Shown piece after piece: positions 7,346 to 13,998 of a stretch of 21,268 nt of DNA (position 1 is the first letter of the stretch; the number at the start of each line of letters is the position of its first letter). The notes beneath the pieces were generated by a model. That model was not told where the DNA came from. It searched no databases and saw only the letters and a list, made by a program, of their open reading frames with translations. Position numbers and translations under genes: made by a program. This DNA comes from CAYHIN01 sp964356705. Lineage in GTDB: Bacteria; Patescibacteriota; Microgenomatia; CAZETR01; Amesbacteraceae. The stretch covers positions 1-21,268 of the forward strand of contig CAYHIN010000011.1 in assembly GCA_964356705.1 (NCBI GenBank), in the 5' to 3' direction.

Positions 7346-7360
7346 GTTTTCAAACTAGTG

Positions 7361-7424
7361 TTCCCCGGTCGGGATGTTGATGTCTTGATGATTTTTATCA
7401 AGCTCATTATTTCCGACCGGGGAA
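7361..7424 (+). other. Post-stop inverted repeat with inner hairpin, unit A
   Basis: Fifteen bases after the stop codon TTCCCCGGTCGG (7361-7372) pairs perfectly with CCGACCGGGGAA (7413-7424). Inside it CTTGAT (7384-7389) and ATCAAG (7397-7402) form a second hairpin with a T-rich loop. No T-tract follows the outer stem, so it is not a standard intrinsic terminator. The same two-level layout with different sequence follows the next island gene (9205-9261). Confidence 0.8.
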
Positions 7425-7480
7425 TTGTAATAACTAACTCGTTTCTTCTGAGTCTTTGGCATTTGCCTTTGGCCGCAAGT

Positions 7481-7731
7481 CAATCCTAATTGTGGATTGC
7501 AGAAGATTGAAACCTCTCGGTTTATTTAGGAAAGCATCGCTTTCTGACTAGATATTTGCATCTAGCTTCAGCGAACTTTGCTGGATAAATAAATTGCGGG
7601 GTAGGTGCGTTTGGGATTTCCCCAGATGTGCTTTAGTAAACTGTGGGTTTGGTTACAAGTAATTGTGATCAATAAAGGCCTTGCGATGAGCAAGAAACTA
7701 CACAATTACTAAACACATACACACCTACCCC
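7481..7731 (+). ncRNA. Candidate structured RNA, unit A: hairpin chain plus four-helix core
   Basis: A chain of hairpins is followed by a closed core. Chain: CAATCC/GGATTG (7481-7499), AAACC/GGTTT (7510-7523), GAAAGC/GCTTTC (7530-7544), CTAGAT/ATCTAG with loop ATTTGC (7548-7565), TTCAGC/GCTGGA (7567-7585). Core: P1 GGGGTAGGTG (7598-7607) with CACCTACCCC (7722-7731); P2 GTG-TTTAGTAA-TGTG (7628-7645) with CACA-TTACTAAA-CAC (7701-7716); P3 GGTTACAA/TTGTGATC with loop GTAA (7651-7670); P4 CTTGC-GATGA-GCAAG (7680-7694). P2, P3 and P4 meet in a three-way junction. A second copy at 9289-9532 keeps P1, P3, P4, the TGTG/CACA part of P2 and the ATTTGC loop, while stem sequences differ. I do not recognise the class; it is not tmRNA, RNase P, SRP or 6S RNA by any motif I can see. 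It may be a separate RNA or the 3' part of the upstream mRNA. Confidence 0.7.
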
Positions 7732-7759
7732 CACACACGAAGATTTACAGTTAATTATG

Positions 7760-7788
7760 CTGGATCCTTCACTCCGTTCAGGATGACA
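7760..7788. repeat. Dispersed 29-bp palindromic repeat, copy 3
   Basis: CTGGATCCTTC, centre ACTCCG, then TTCAGGATGACA. It lies directly downstream of the unit A structured RNA and upstream of the hammerhead-like motif. Part of a family of six copies in this window. Confidence 0.85.
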
Positions 7789-7814
7789 AGGGTCCATTAA
7801 AAATTTGGTCCAGA

Positions 7815-7894
7815 TGCATTACTCCGCTGAGCGGGGCTGATGAGCCAACCCGTCTACGCTCTTTTGAGCTACGACGAGGCGAAGCGAAAATGCA
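7815..7894 (+). ncRNA. Hammerhead-ribozyme-like motif between the two island units
   Basis: All core elements appear in the right order. Helix III is TGCATT (7815-7820) with AATGCA (7889-7894), including the U-A pair next to the cleavage site. A7821 would be the cleavage-site residue. Helix I is CTCCGC (7822-7827), loop TGA, GCGGGG (7831-7836), six pairs including one G-U. Then CTGATGA (7837-7843) and GAAA (7886-7889), the two invariant strands. Helix II starts with only two canonical pairs (G7844-C7885, C7845-G7884); after an internal loop it continues as a hairpin CGTC-TAC-GCTC-TTTT-GAGC-TAC-GACG (7851-7876). Short helix II is the weak point. Cleavage here would separate the first unit from the second. 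No self-cleavage can be shown from sequence alone. Confidence 0.5.
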
Positions 7895-8196
7895 GAGAGT
7901 AAGTTTGTTTTTTCAAAATTGATCCATTGCGGACAGAAATTTTGGAAAGCAAAGTTGCACATTAAAAATCGAGATTAGAGAATTACTAAACCTTAGTGTG
8001 CGAGTTGCACGCGATGGGGACACAAATTATTGTCATCGAAAGATGACACTAGTGATATTGCAAGGGAGTGCTAGCCCGAGCCTTATCTTGTGTCTCCGTT
8101 GCGTGTAATTTTTGCGCACTATGAATACCCTGTTTTTCTTTGAATAAGAAATTATTCTTTGAAAAACAACTGGTCCTTAAGGAGGTCCAGAGCATC
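7895..8196 (+). other. Leader of the second exported-protein gene
   Basis: No convincing coding region is seen in these 302 bases. Two perfect hairpins share a GAAA tetraloop: TGTCATC/GATGACA (8031-8048) and GAATAA/TTATTC (8142-8157). ACTAA/TTAGT with a three-base loop lies at about 7984-7996. A weak promoter, TTGCAC-17-GAGAAT (7955-7983), is possible. AAGGAGG (8179-8185) is the ribosome binding site for ATG 8197, at a somewhat long spacing of 11 bases. Confidence 0.45.
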
Positions 8197-9186
8197 ATGT
8201 CTACTCGTCGTTTTACCCATCTCTTGTTCGGTTTACTGTTATTGGTCACCTATTTGTTTGCTAAGGCAGACAAAGTCAAGGCGGAAGGCGAATGCGCTGA
8301 AATTCAGCAAGTTTGCACTCCGTGCACGACACCCGAGAACGAGCCTATCACTGGTTGCCAAATCCAATTCGAAGCATCCACCAACGATTTTGGTGAAGTT
8401 GATGTTCGAGTTTGGGGTACGGCGCCATATGGTTCGGAAGTCATCGTGGGACGCGAGGCCATTTTCTCTCTTAATCATCGAGAGGATTTTTGGTTAGGCA
8501 GTAGTCTCATTGGCTCAAGCGGAATGTTCGTTGTCCATGACTGGAACCCGCCCACTGAGGACGCCATCGTGAACTACTATCTGATTGTGTTGGTCGATGG
8601 GGAGATCGTCTGCGAGGCTCACGTGGTTATGAACCCACCTGTCGCGTTAATTGACGTGTCTCAAACCCCGGAATCGACGAGCCTCAAGGCCGGCGATATC
8701 ATCAGTGATTCTGTCCTGATCAACAATTCCGGTATCACCAATACGGTGATTGTGAACGATAGCAACAACGTCCAAGTCAGCACGGGCGACACCTACTCGT
8801 ATACGTATGTCACTGAGACAACGTTCATTAGCATCACTTATAACGTGATCGTCGAGCAATCTGTTCCAGAGCGCATGAAGATGAAGAAGCAGGAACCCCG
8901 TGTTCCCGTTTCCCCGCCGGCGCCGAAGCCCAGCACGCCCCGGGACGATTCCGATCAACACTCAAGGCACACACCCGTGCTTGAGACCCATCCTATCTTG
9001 GATCAAGTCCAATGGATTACCTGGGTTGCTTCCTACCGCATTGAATTGCTCGGTGAGCAGATCTTTGAGGCGCTTGTTGAGCTATTTCAAACCGTTGGGG
9101 TTGTAGTGTTGCTTGCGATTGTGCTAGTTGCATTTGCAATTTGGTGGCTGGTTCATCGCCGCTACATCTCGATCTACATCGGGTAA
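8197..9186 (+). CDS. Exported membrane-anchored protein, unknown function
   Basis: ATG 8197 is chosen because it follows AAGGAGG and opens a clear signal peptide (MSTRRFTHLLFGLLLLVTYL, cleavage region near KVKAEGE at about 30); the frame extends upstream only from a TTG. The mature 329-residue protein starts with a Cys-rich segment (CAEIQQVCTPC), has a beta-rich domain to about 150, a second one with many N/S/T/V residues, a basic proline-rich linker (PRVPVSPPAPKPSTPR) and a membrane segment near 297-319 followed by HRRYISIYIG. No LPXTG-like motif is visible, so it is more likely membrane-held than sortase-linked. Codon use and the Shine-Dalgarno site match the first island gene, and a second copy of the structured RNA follows the stop. 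Function unknown. Confidence 0.75.
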   Translation: MSTRRFTHLLFGLLLLVTYLFAKADKVKAEGECAEIQQVCTPCTTPENEPITGCQIQFEASTNDFGEVDVRVWGTAPYGSEVIVGREAIFSLNHREDFWLGSSLIGSSGMFVVHDWNPPTEDAIVNYYLIVLVDGEIVCEAHVVMNPPVALIDVSQTPESTSLKAGDIISDSVLINNSGITNTVIVNDSNNVQVSTGDTYSYTYVTETTFISITYNVIVEQSVPERMKMKKQEPRVPVSPPAPKPSTPRDDSDQHSRHTPVLETHPILDQVQWITWVASYRIELLGEQIFEALVELFQTVGVVVLLAIVLVAFAIWWLVHRRYISIYIG

Positions 9187-9204
9187 CAAAATAACTCACT
9201 GAGT

Positions 9205-9261
9205 GTACCAAGTGAATATAATGCAGTTTTTGAGCATTGAAGCAAGGAATTCACTTGGTAC
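9205..9261 (+). other. Post-stop inverted repeat with inner hairpin, unit B
   Basis: Eighteen bases after the stop GTACCAAGTGAAT (9205-9217) pairs perfectly with ATTCACTTGGTAC (9249-9261). Inside, AATGC (9220-9224) and GCATT (9234-9238) form a hairpin whose loop contains TTTTT, as in unit A. No T-tract follows. Architecture and position match 7361-7424 although the stems share no sequence. Confidence 0.8.
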
Positions 9262-9288
9262 GCGACCCTTGGGGTAATTAGTAATTCT

Positions 9289-9532
9289 TGACGATCTCGT
9301 CATTATTTTTTGAGAGCGTATTCTCTTTTTTCAAAGCATTTGCGCTTTGGATAACGAGCATGCTCGAGAAGAATTTTGCGGGGCCGGAGACCTTATATTT
9401 GCATTGACAGTTTGGGATTACCCCAGATTGATCGATGAAGGCTGTGCGTCAGATCACAAGTATTTGTGATCTGTAAAGGACTTGCGATGAGCAAGACACA
9501 TACCACACTCTAAAAATATAAACTCCGACCCC
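9289..9532 (+). ncRNA. Candidate structured RNA, unit B: hairpin chain plus four-helix core
   Basis: Second copy of the RNA seen at 7481-7731. Chain: TGACG/CGTCA (9289-9302), GAGA/TCTC (9312-9325), CAAAGC/GCTTTG with loop ATTTGC (9332-9349), CGAGC/GCTCG (9355-9366). Core: P1 GGGGCCGGAG (9380-9389) with CTCCGACCCC (9523-9532), nine of ten pairs; P2 TGTG (9443-9446) with CACA (9497-9500); P3 AGATCACAA/TTGTGATCT with loop GTAT (9451-9472); P4 CTTGC-GATGA-GCAAG (9481-9495). The ATTTGC hairpin lies 30 bases before P1 here and 32 bases before it in unit A. The segment TTTGGGATTACCCC (9411-9424) is also shared. The similarity continues past P1 to about 9561, ending just before the next gene. Confidence 0.7.
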
Positions 9533-9575
9533 ACACACCAAAAATTTATGTTATTTACTATCAAAAATATATAAT

Positions 9576-11567
9576 ATGAACTTAGAAATGGATAACAGAT
9601 CAGCCGAAAGGATGATCCATACCGCCCAGAAAGACCGGGAGGTTAAGTCATGGAAAAAAGATGGAGTGTGGGGTGACACGGTTGCTTGGTTGCAATCTAC
9701 TTATTATTCAAACAAAAGCGAAGCTTTTGTGGCCAATATGGCCAAGGGCGCTATCGCTACTCTGAAGCGAGAACATCCTAATCTGTCTGATGATCTTTTG
9801 GCCTTGAACATCAGAACATTTGTTGATAACAAAGACAGAATCTTGTCTGATTTTCCTGGTGGTTATTCTGAATCTAAATGGTCTGACTCGGAAGGTAAAC
9901 CCATCTCTGAAAAGGAAGCTTTTGATGGTCTCGCCCTTAAAGACAAATTGAAAATGGCGATGTGGGGTGGACAGGAATATAGAGATATCCAAGAGGCCAG
10001 GCAGCAGCTAGAAGCCAAAAATAAGCTGGCTGAGGCCGCAAGAGACACCTCTCTTGGGACAATTGCCCGTGCCATATCTACTTTAAAAGCTGTGCCTGAG
10101 AAAGCTAACAATTGGCTTCAGACAGCTTGGAAAAAGCTGACTAAACCTGAGCATAGAAGGGATCTGGCCATTGATGTAGTCCTAGGCGTGACGGCAATTG
10201 CTCTTATATACGGATTGGCAATGTCACAAGGCTCTGAGAAAAAAGGTTATAGCGACGAGGTGGCGATAGCTCCAGTTGCAGTTGTCGTAAGACAGATGGA
10301 AAAGACGGCTGAAGCTCCACTTTTGGTTTCGAGAGAAGTGATACCCGTAGCAATGACAGCACAATCGAGTGGTAGAGTAGAGATCTCAAATGTAATAGAT
10401 GTAAAGGAATGGAGTGTTAGCGAATCTGGATTTGACTTGTCCAGCCCATTTACTATGACTATTCCGGCAGAAACTTTGGCTGCTGTTGGTTTGGAGGGGA
10501 ATGATGCACACGTGGGGTTGAATCCGGCTTTGGAAGACCAACCAACTTTCAGACAGGATATTGCTGACCGTTTTGCTCAATATGGAGTAGAGGGAAATCG
10601 GAATTTGGCAGATGTTGTACGCACACATGCGGATGGTCTATATGCCATGGGCTTCCATTCTGGAAATGATAGGCATGGAGCCATGCCAGGAGAGTTTTTG
10701 GATGTGGAAAACCCTGAAACACTGGTAGGTCAAACTATTAAGCTAATTCGCGATGGGAAAGAGGTTATATTGAAGTTTACGGCTGTAAAAAGAGTAGATG
10801 CTGATCTGGTAGGAGCGGGTGGGACAGCTGTAGGAAATGCGACTAGTACCGTTTCTTCCGCACACATAAGATTGGACGCTCTGGGATTTACAGAAGATGA
10901 GTATAGAAGTGCAGACTTAGTTTTGTTTACGTGTGGTAAAGATGGCTCAGGAACTTTTGGAGAAAGAGTGTTTGCTTTGCTGGAGGTAGTGAGCGATGAC
11001 GAAGGGGTGATAGCAGCTGTAATGCCGGAACCTGCAGCTACTGCAGTGTTTTATGACTTTGAACACGCTGATAATGTAGAGACGAATATGGCCATCGCCG
11101 CTGCCAAAGTGAATGAATGGTTTGCCAATAATTCACTTACTATTGGTCAAAAGTTTTCTTTCAACCGAGCTACAGATTACTTTAGAGGACCTGAGTGGAA
11201 AACTACAGATAGAGCCGGGGTAGGTGCTTGTGATATCGCAACGCTAATGTACAGGGCAATTAAAGATTATGCAGAAAAAAACGGGATTGAGCCTGTCAGG
11301 CTTCCTAACTGGAACGGTCATGAGGTGTGGCAATATGGAAAATTTGTAGTGACAAAATACGACCATTCTGACTATGAGGGCAAACCAGATGATGAGATAG
11401 CAGTGTATGCTTTGGACCCTGAAGATGAGAACAGTGTTTCCAACACAAACTTCTTTATTGAAATAACTGACCCTTATTCAGAAGTGACTTTTGGTATTGT
11501 AGAAAAGGATGGCAATTTCCATGCTTTTTTGGAAGAAAACAATCTGATTGCTGCTAGAAATAATTAA
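9576..11567 (+). CDS. Membrane protein with sortase-like and VanW-like domains
   Basis: The 663-residue protein has a charged cytoplasmic N-terminal part (1-190), one membrane segment (about 198-216) and a long exported part. Residues 350-475 look like a divergent sortase: GFHS with H361, AMPGEFL (369-375), a strand with GQTIKL, LVLFTCGK with C453 and ERVFALLEVV with R464, a possible His-Cys-Arg set. Residues 521-561 resemble the VanW core (LTIGQKFSFNRAT, then GVGACDIATLMYRA). Sortases attach proteins to the cell surface; VanW domains are associated with envelope and antibiotic-resistance loci. The exported protein at 5789 ends in LVATG, membrane segment and RRR, a possible substrate. No Shine-Dalgarno site; TATAAT abuts the ATG, so ATG 9588 is an alternative start. 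Domain calls come from motif reading only. Confidence 0.65.
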   Translation: MNLEMDNRSAERMIHTAQKDREVKSWKKDGVWGDTVAWLQSTYYSNKSEAFVANMAKGAIATLKREHPNLSDDLLALNIRTFVDNKDRILSDFPGGYSESKWSDSEGKPISEKEAFDGLALKDKLKMAMWGGQEYRDIQEARQQLEAKNKLAEAARDTSLGTIARAISTLKAVPEKANNWLQTAWKKLTKPEHRRDLAIDVVLGVTAIALIYGLAMSQGSEKKGYSDEVAIAPVAVVVRQMEKTAEAPLLVSREVIPVAMTAQSSGRVEISNVIDVKEWSVSESGFDLSSPFTMTIPAETLAAVGLEGNDAHVGLNPALEDQPTFRQDIADRFAQYGVEGNRNLADVVRTHADGLYAMGFHSGNDRHGAMPGEFLDVENPETLVGQTIKLIRDGKEVILKFTAVKRVDADLVGAGGTAVGNATSTVSSAHIRLDALGFTEDEYRSADLVLFTCGKDGSGTFGERVFALLEVVSDDEGVIAAVMPEPAATAVFYDFEHADNVETNMAIAAAKVNEWFANNSLTIGQKFSFNRATDYFRGPEWKTTDRAGVGACDIATLMYRAIKDYAEKNGIEPVRLPNWNGHEVWQYGKFVVTKYDHSDYEGKPDDEIAVYALDPEDENSVSNTNFFIEITDPYSEVTFGIVEKDGNFHAFLEENNLIAARNN

Positions 11568-11582
11568 ATTTGATATTTGTAT

Positions 11583-11588
11583 TAAAAT
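11583..11588 (+). promoter_or_regulatory. -10 box TAAAAT before the 119-aa gene
   Basis: TAAAAT is followed by GAACTT and the ATG at 11595, the same six-base spacing as other starts here. No clear -35 is visible. Confidence 0.4.
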
Positions 11589-11594
11589 GAACTT

Positions 11595-11954
11595 ATGGCT
11601 GATGGAACAAGTGAACATACTGGGGACCCGATTGGGTATTTTAGGAAGTGGTTTGGACAACAACTTGATGCGAGTCAAGCTGCATTGAATGCCAGAGGAG
11701 GAAAGCCTACTGTTGGAGATAGAGTGCTTTTTAACGAAATGCGACAGTTATCAGCCAGACTAGTAGAGAGAAAGTTGGTCGGTCCTGACGATGTGCTAAC
11801 AAATGATGCGGATGGATTACTGAGTGTGGTGGATAAGACTGCTCAGGATTTTCGCGAAAGATATGTGAGCAGTAACGATGAGGTAGATAGAATAGCTTTT
11901 GCTGAACTGAACGAACTGAGAGCAAATATTGCGAGGAGATTGAGGGGAGGCTAG
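11595..11954 (+). CDS. Hypothetical protein, 119 aa
   Basis: A charged, mainly helical soluble protein (starts MADGTSEHTGDPIGYFRKWF; ends NIARRLRGG). There is no signal peptide or membrane segment and I recognise no family. It lies 27 nt behind the sortase/VanW-like gene and may be read with it or from its own -10 box. Its TAG stop shares the four bases CTAG with the TAG stop of the convergent gene on the other strand. Confidence 0.65.
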   Translation: MADGTSEHTGDPIGYFRKWFGQQLDASQAALNARGGKPTVGDRVLFNEMRQLSARLVERKLVGPDDVLTNDADGLLSVVDKTAQDFRERYVSSNDEVDRIAFAELNELRANIARRLRGG

Positions 11955-12331
11955 TTTTGAGGGGCTGGTTTTGAGGCTTTGTATTCTTTGAGCAAATCCA
12001 AGCCCTGTTTGGGATCGAAATTTTTTAGAACGGTTGTGAGTACGTCTGCGGCTGAAGTGGCAAAATCTCTTTTTCCACGACCAAACTCTTCATCGATGTG
12101 CTGAATACCTTCCGCTGTCTGTTGAGTGCGGGTGTATTCCTGTATTTGATTCTCTGGACGGTTTGCGAGAAAATCTAAGGCTTCCCCGATTGCTCCGACC
12201 CCATTTGTGCCCATAGTAGGTTCTGAGCCATACTGTTCTTCTAGATTTCTAAACTTTGCAAAGAGTTCAGACTTCAGTCTTGCTGACTTTTCTGCTGGAG
12301 TTTCTGTGGTTGATTGTAAATCATCTTCCAT
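11951..12331 (-). CDS. Hypothetical protein, 126 aa
   Basis: A soluble, acidic, helical protein (starts MEDDLQSTTETPAEKSARLK) with a middle segment GTNGVGAIGEALDFLANRP and a C-terminal part TSAADVLTTVLKNFDPKQGLDLL. No signal peptide, membrane segment or known motif is seen. It is convergent with the 119-aa gene with overlapping stops. Start ATG 12331 is six bases behind a possible -10 box. Confidence 0.65.
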   Translation of the reverse strand: MEDDLQSTTETPAEKSARLKSELFAKFRNLEEQYGSEPTMGTNGVGAIGEALDFLANRPENQIQEYTRTQQTAEGIQHIDEEFGRGKRDFATSAADVLTTVLKNFDPKQGLDLLKEYKASKPAPQN

Positions 12332-12337
12332 GAACTA

Positions 12338-12366
12338 TTTCTATCACTAGGCTTGGATGGCGCCAA
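12338..12366 (-). promoter_or_regulatory. Possible promoter TTGGCG-17-TAGAAA for the 126-aa gene
   Basis: On the minus strand TTGGCG (12366-12361) and TAGAAA (12343-12338) are 17 bp apart, and six bases separate the -10 from the ATG. Both boxes match four of six consensus bases, and the -35 overlaps a terminator stem read on the other strand. Confidence 0.35.
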
Positions 12367-12375
12367 GGTTTTTTT
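12352..12375 (+). terminator. Intrinsic terminator, plus strand
   Basis: CTTGG (12352-12356) and CCAAG (12363-12367) form a stem followed by seven T (12369-12375). It would end plus-strand transcripts that pass the convergent gene pair and isolate them from the tRNA genes. Confidence 0.55.
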
Positions 12376-12384
12376 AGTCAAAGC

Positions 12385-12413
12385 CTGAAAGTAAATAGCA
12401 CAGGTGATAAAAT
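12385..12413 (+). promoter_or_regulatory. Promoter of tRNA-Arg
   Basis: CTGAAA (12385-12390), a 17-bp spacer and the extended -10 TGATAAAAT (12405-12413) lie nine bases before the mature tRNA start. Confidence 0.5.
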
Positions 12414-12422
12414 TTGGGGATT

Positions 12423-12494
12423 GCCCTCGTAGCTCAATGGATCGAGCAACTCCCTTCTAAGGAGAAGATATAGGTTCGATTCCTATCGAGGGCA
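12423..12494 (+). tRNA. tRNA-Arg (anticodon TCT)
   Basis: Acceptor GCCCTCG (12423-12429) pairs with CGAGGGC (12487-12493), discriminator A. The D-arm GCTC...GAGC, the anticodon loop CTTCTAA with TCT, and the T-loop GGTTCGATTCC are present. CCA is not encoded. Confidence 0.93.
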
Positions 12495-12506
12495 CACAAG
12501 AAGAGT

Positions 12507-12698
12507 TTAGGCTTGGGCTGAGCCGAAGGATTTGATTTCGAGCCTTTCGATACGATCGGAGTGATTTGAAGTGCGGTGAGATAATGCGCCAAGTTCTTTG
12601 TCTTGGGTGTCAATTCTGCCCAGAAAGCTGTCGATTTTGGATACCTGGACAGGTATAATTGGCGTAATCTTGGGTCCGTAGCTCAGCTGGTAGAGCAA
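12507..12698 (-). pseudogene. Coiled-coil ORF fragment between tRNA genes
   Basis: A 63-codon minus-strand frame whose second half reads as a coiled coil (SKIDSFLGRIDTQDKELG and DRIERLEIKSFG), similar in style to small coiled-coil proteins of CPR genomes. Its only ATG lies inside tRNA-Lys and its N-terminal 15 codons overlap the tRNA and its promoter. It is best read as a remnant of a gene cut off by the tRNA region, or as chance. The rest of 12495-12671 holds only the tRNA-Lys promoter. Confidence 0.25.
12654..12659 (+). promoter_or_regulatory. -10 box TATAAT of tRNA-Lys/tRNA-Gln
   Basis: A perfect TATAAT 12 bases before the tRNA-Lys start. The -35 is not clear. It probably drives both tRNA-Lys and tRNA-Gln, which are five bases apart. 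Confidence 0.5.
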
Positions 12699-12744
12699 AT
12701 CCCTCTTAAGGATGCGGTCGTGGGTTCGAATCCCACCGGGCCCA
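12672..12744 (+). tRNA. tRNA-Lys (anticodon CTT)
   Basis: Acceptor GGGTCCG (12672-12678) pairs with CGGGCCC (12737-12743) with one G-U, discriminator A. The D-arm GCTCAGCTGGTAGAGC, anticodon loop CTCTTAA with CTT, and T-arm GTGGGTTCGAATCCCAC are present. CCA is not encoded. Confidence 0.95.
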
Positions 12745-12749
12745 CATAC

Positions 12750-12820
12750 TGCGGGATCGTCTAACGGCAGGACCTCAGGTTTTGGCCCTGAGTATCTAGG
12801 TCCGAATCCTAGTCCCGCAG
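12750..12820 (+). tRNA. tRNA-Gln (anticodon TTG)
   Basis: Acceptor TGCGGGA (12750-12756) pairs with TCCCGCA (12813-12819), discriminator G. The anticodon arm TCAGG-TTTTGGC-CCTGA carries TTG, and the T-arm is CTAGGTCCGAATCCTAG. CCA is not encoded. It ends 5 bases before the stop of the convergent dehydrogenase gene. Confidence 0.94.
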
Positions 12821-12825
12821 CAAAA

Positions 12826-13998
12826 TTAGTTTGTCACTGTGAAATGAAGGACGAGTGGCGTGCCGATCGTGCCTGAGGCGCTCTGGTCTGAGTAAGGAGT
12901 GGCTACAACTGTGTGTGAGCCAGTGGAAGGCGTCCAGGAGACATAGTTGCCCCCGTCGTCTCCTGCTAAGGCGTAGGGACCGACGTTTTCCAGCTTGAAG
13001 TTTGAGACTGCATCCAGGCCAAAGCGGACACTGCCGACGATGTCTGGACTGGCGTTGGCCCTGATATTTAGATTGGTCGTGGGAAGAGTCGATAAATTGA
13101 GAGTGGCTCCTTCGGGAATGGGATCGAAACTTGCGATTGGTTGCTCGGTGTTCGCATTGATTAGCGTAAACGAAGTGATGGATTGACCGGTCGGAACCGG
13201 AGTTGGTGTCGGAGATGGTGTAGGAGTAGGTGTAGGACCTGCCGTATTTGTAACTGTGAAGTTGAGTGTAAGTGGAGTACCTACTGAACCTGAAGCATCG
13301 GAACCAGAATATGGTGTGGCTGTGGTGCTATGAGCTCCAACTGTGGGAGTCCAGGCGTTGTAGTTGCCATTGTTGTCCGAGGCTTGGGCATAAGGCGCAT
13401 TGTTCTCGGTGCCAAAATTGGCATTTGCGTCGTAACCAAAGCGCACACTACCCACCGTAGCTGGATTGGTATTGGCCCTAATATTGAGATTTTGGGTGGG
13501 TAGAGTGGCCAAATTGAACGTAGAACCGGCTGGAATAGGATCGAAACCAGCGATAGGTTGCTCTGTGTTGGCATTTATTAGTGTGAATGAAGTGACCCTC
13601 TGGCCTGCGGGAACTGGGGTGGGTGTAGGACCTGCTGAGTTTGTGACTGTAAAGTTTAGAGTAAGGGGTGTGCCTATTGTCCCGGTGGCGTTTGATCCCG
13701 TATACGGTGTAGCTGTGACTGAGTGAGAACCGGCTGACGGCGTCCAGGAATTGTAATTGCCCGCGTTGTCAGATGCTAGCGCGTAGGGAGTATTGGTCTC
13801 GGTGCCAAAATTAGTATTGGTATCATAGCCGAAACGAACACTGCCGACAGTCGCTGGATTTGTGTTTGCCCTTATGTTGAAATTTTGGGTGGGAAGGGTT
13901 GATAAGTTTAGTGTGGTGCCTTCAGAAACGGGGTCGAAACCTGCGATTGGTTGGTCGGTGTCCGAATTTATGAGAGTGAACGAAGTTATCACCTCGCC
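12826..13998 (-). repeat. Three tandem coding repeats at the 3' end of the dehydrogenase gene
   Basis: Units start near 13998, 13610 and 13185 and each encodes a domain beginning SFTLIN, then P-I-A-x-FDP, NLSTLPT or close, RAN, VGSVRFG and ending GTP-L-F-VTN. Units two and three share almost all of SFTLINANTEQPIA. Linkers are short TP repeats that lengthen between units two and three. The units are similar at DNA level, so duplication looks fairly recent. Confidence 0.85.

Noticed and set aside
6940..7407. A 155-codon minus-strand frame across the 3' end of the first exported-protein gene.
   Set aside because: It is antisense to a well supported gene and covers the inverted repeat; its composition mirrors the Thr/Pro linker.
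7361..7424. The post-stop inverted repeat as an ordinary intrinsic terminator.
   Set aside because: No T-tract follows the stem, and the T-run lies in the inner loop; the same is true of the second copy at 9205-9261.
7481..9532. The structured RNAs were considered as tmRNA, RNase P RNA, SRP RNA, 6S RNA, group II intron or a riboswitch.
   Set aside because: None of the known signature motifs of these classes is visible, and the elements lie after stop codons rather than before genes with a metabolic theme.
5304..9561. The island as an insertion sequence or prophage.
   Set aside because: No transposase, integrase, capsid or lysis gene is present, and I found no terminal inverted or direct repeats at its ends.
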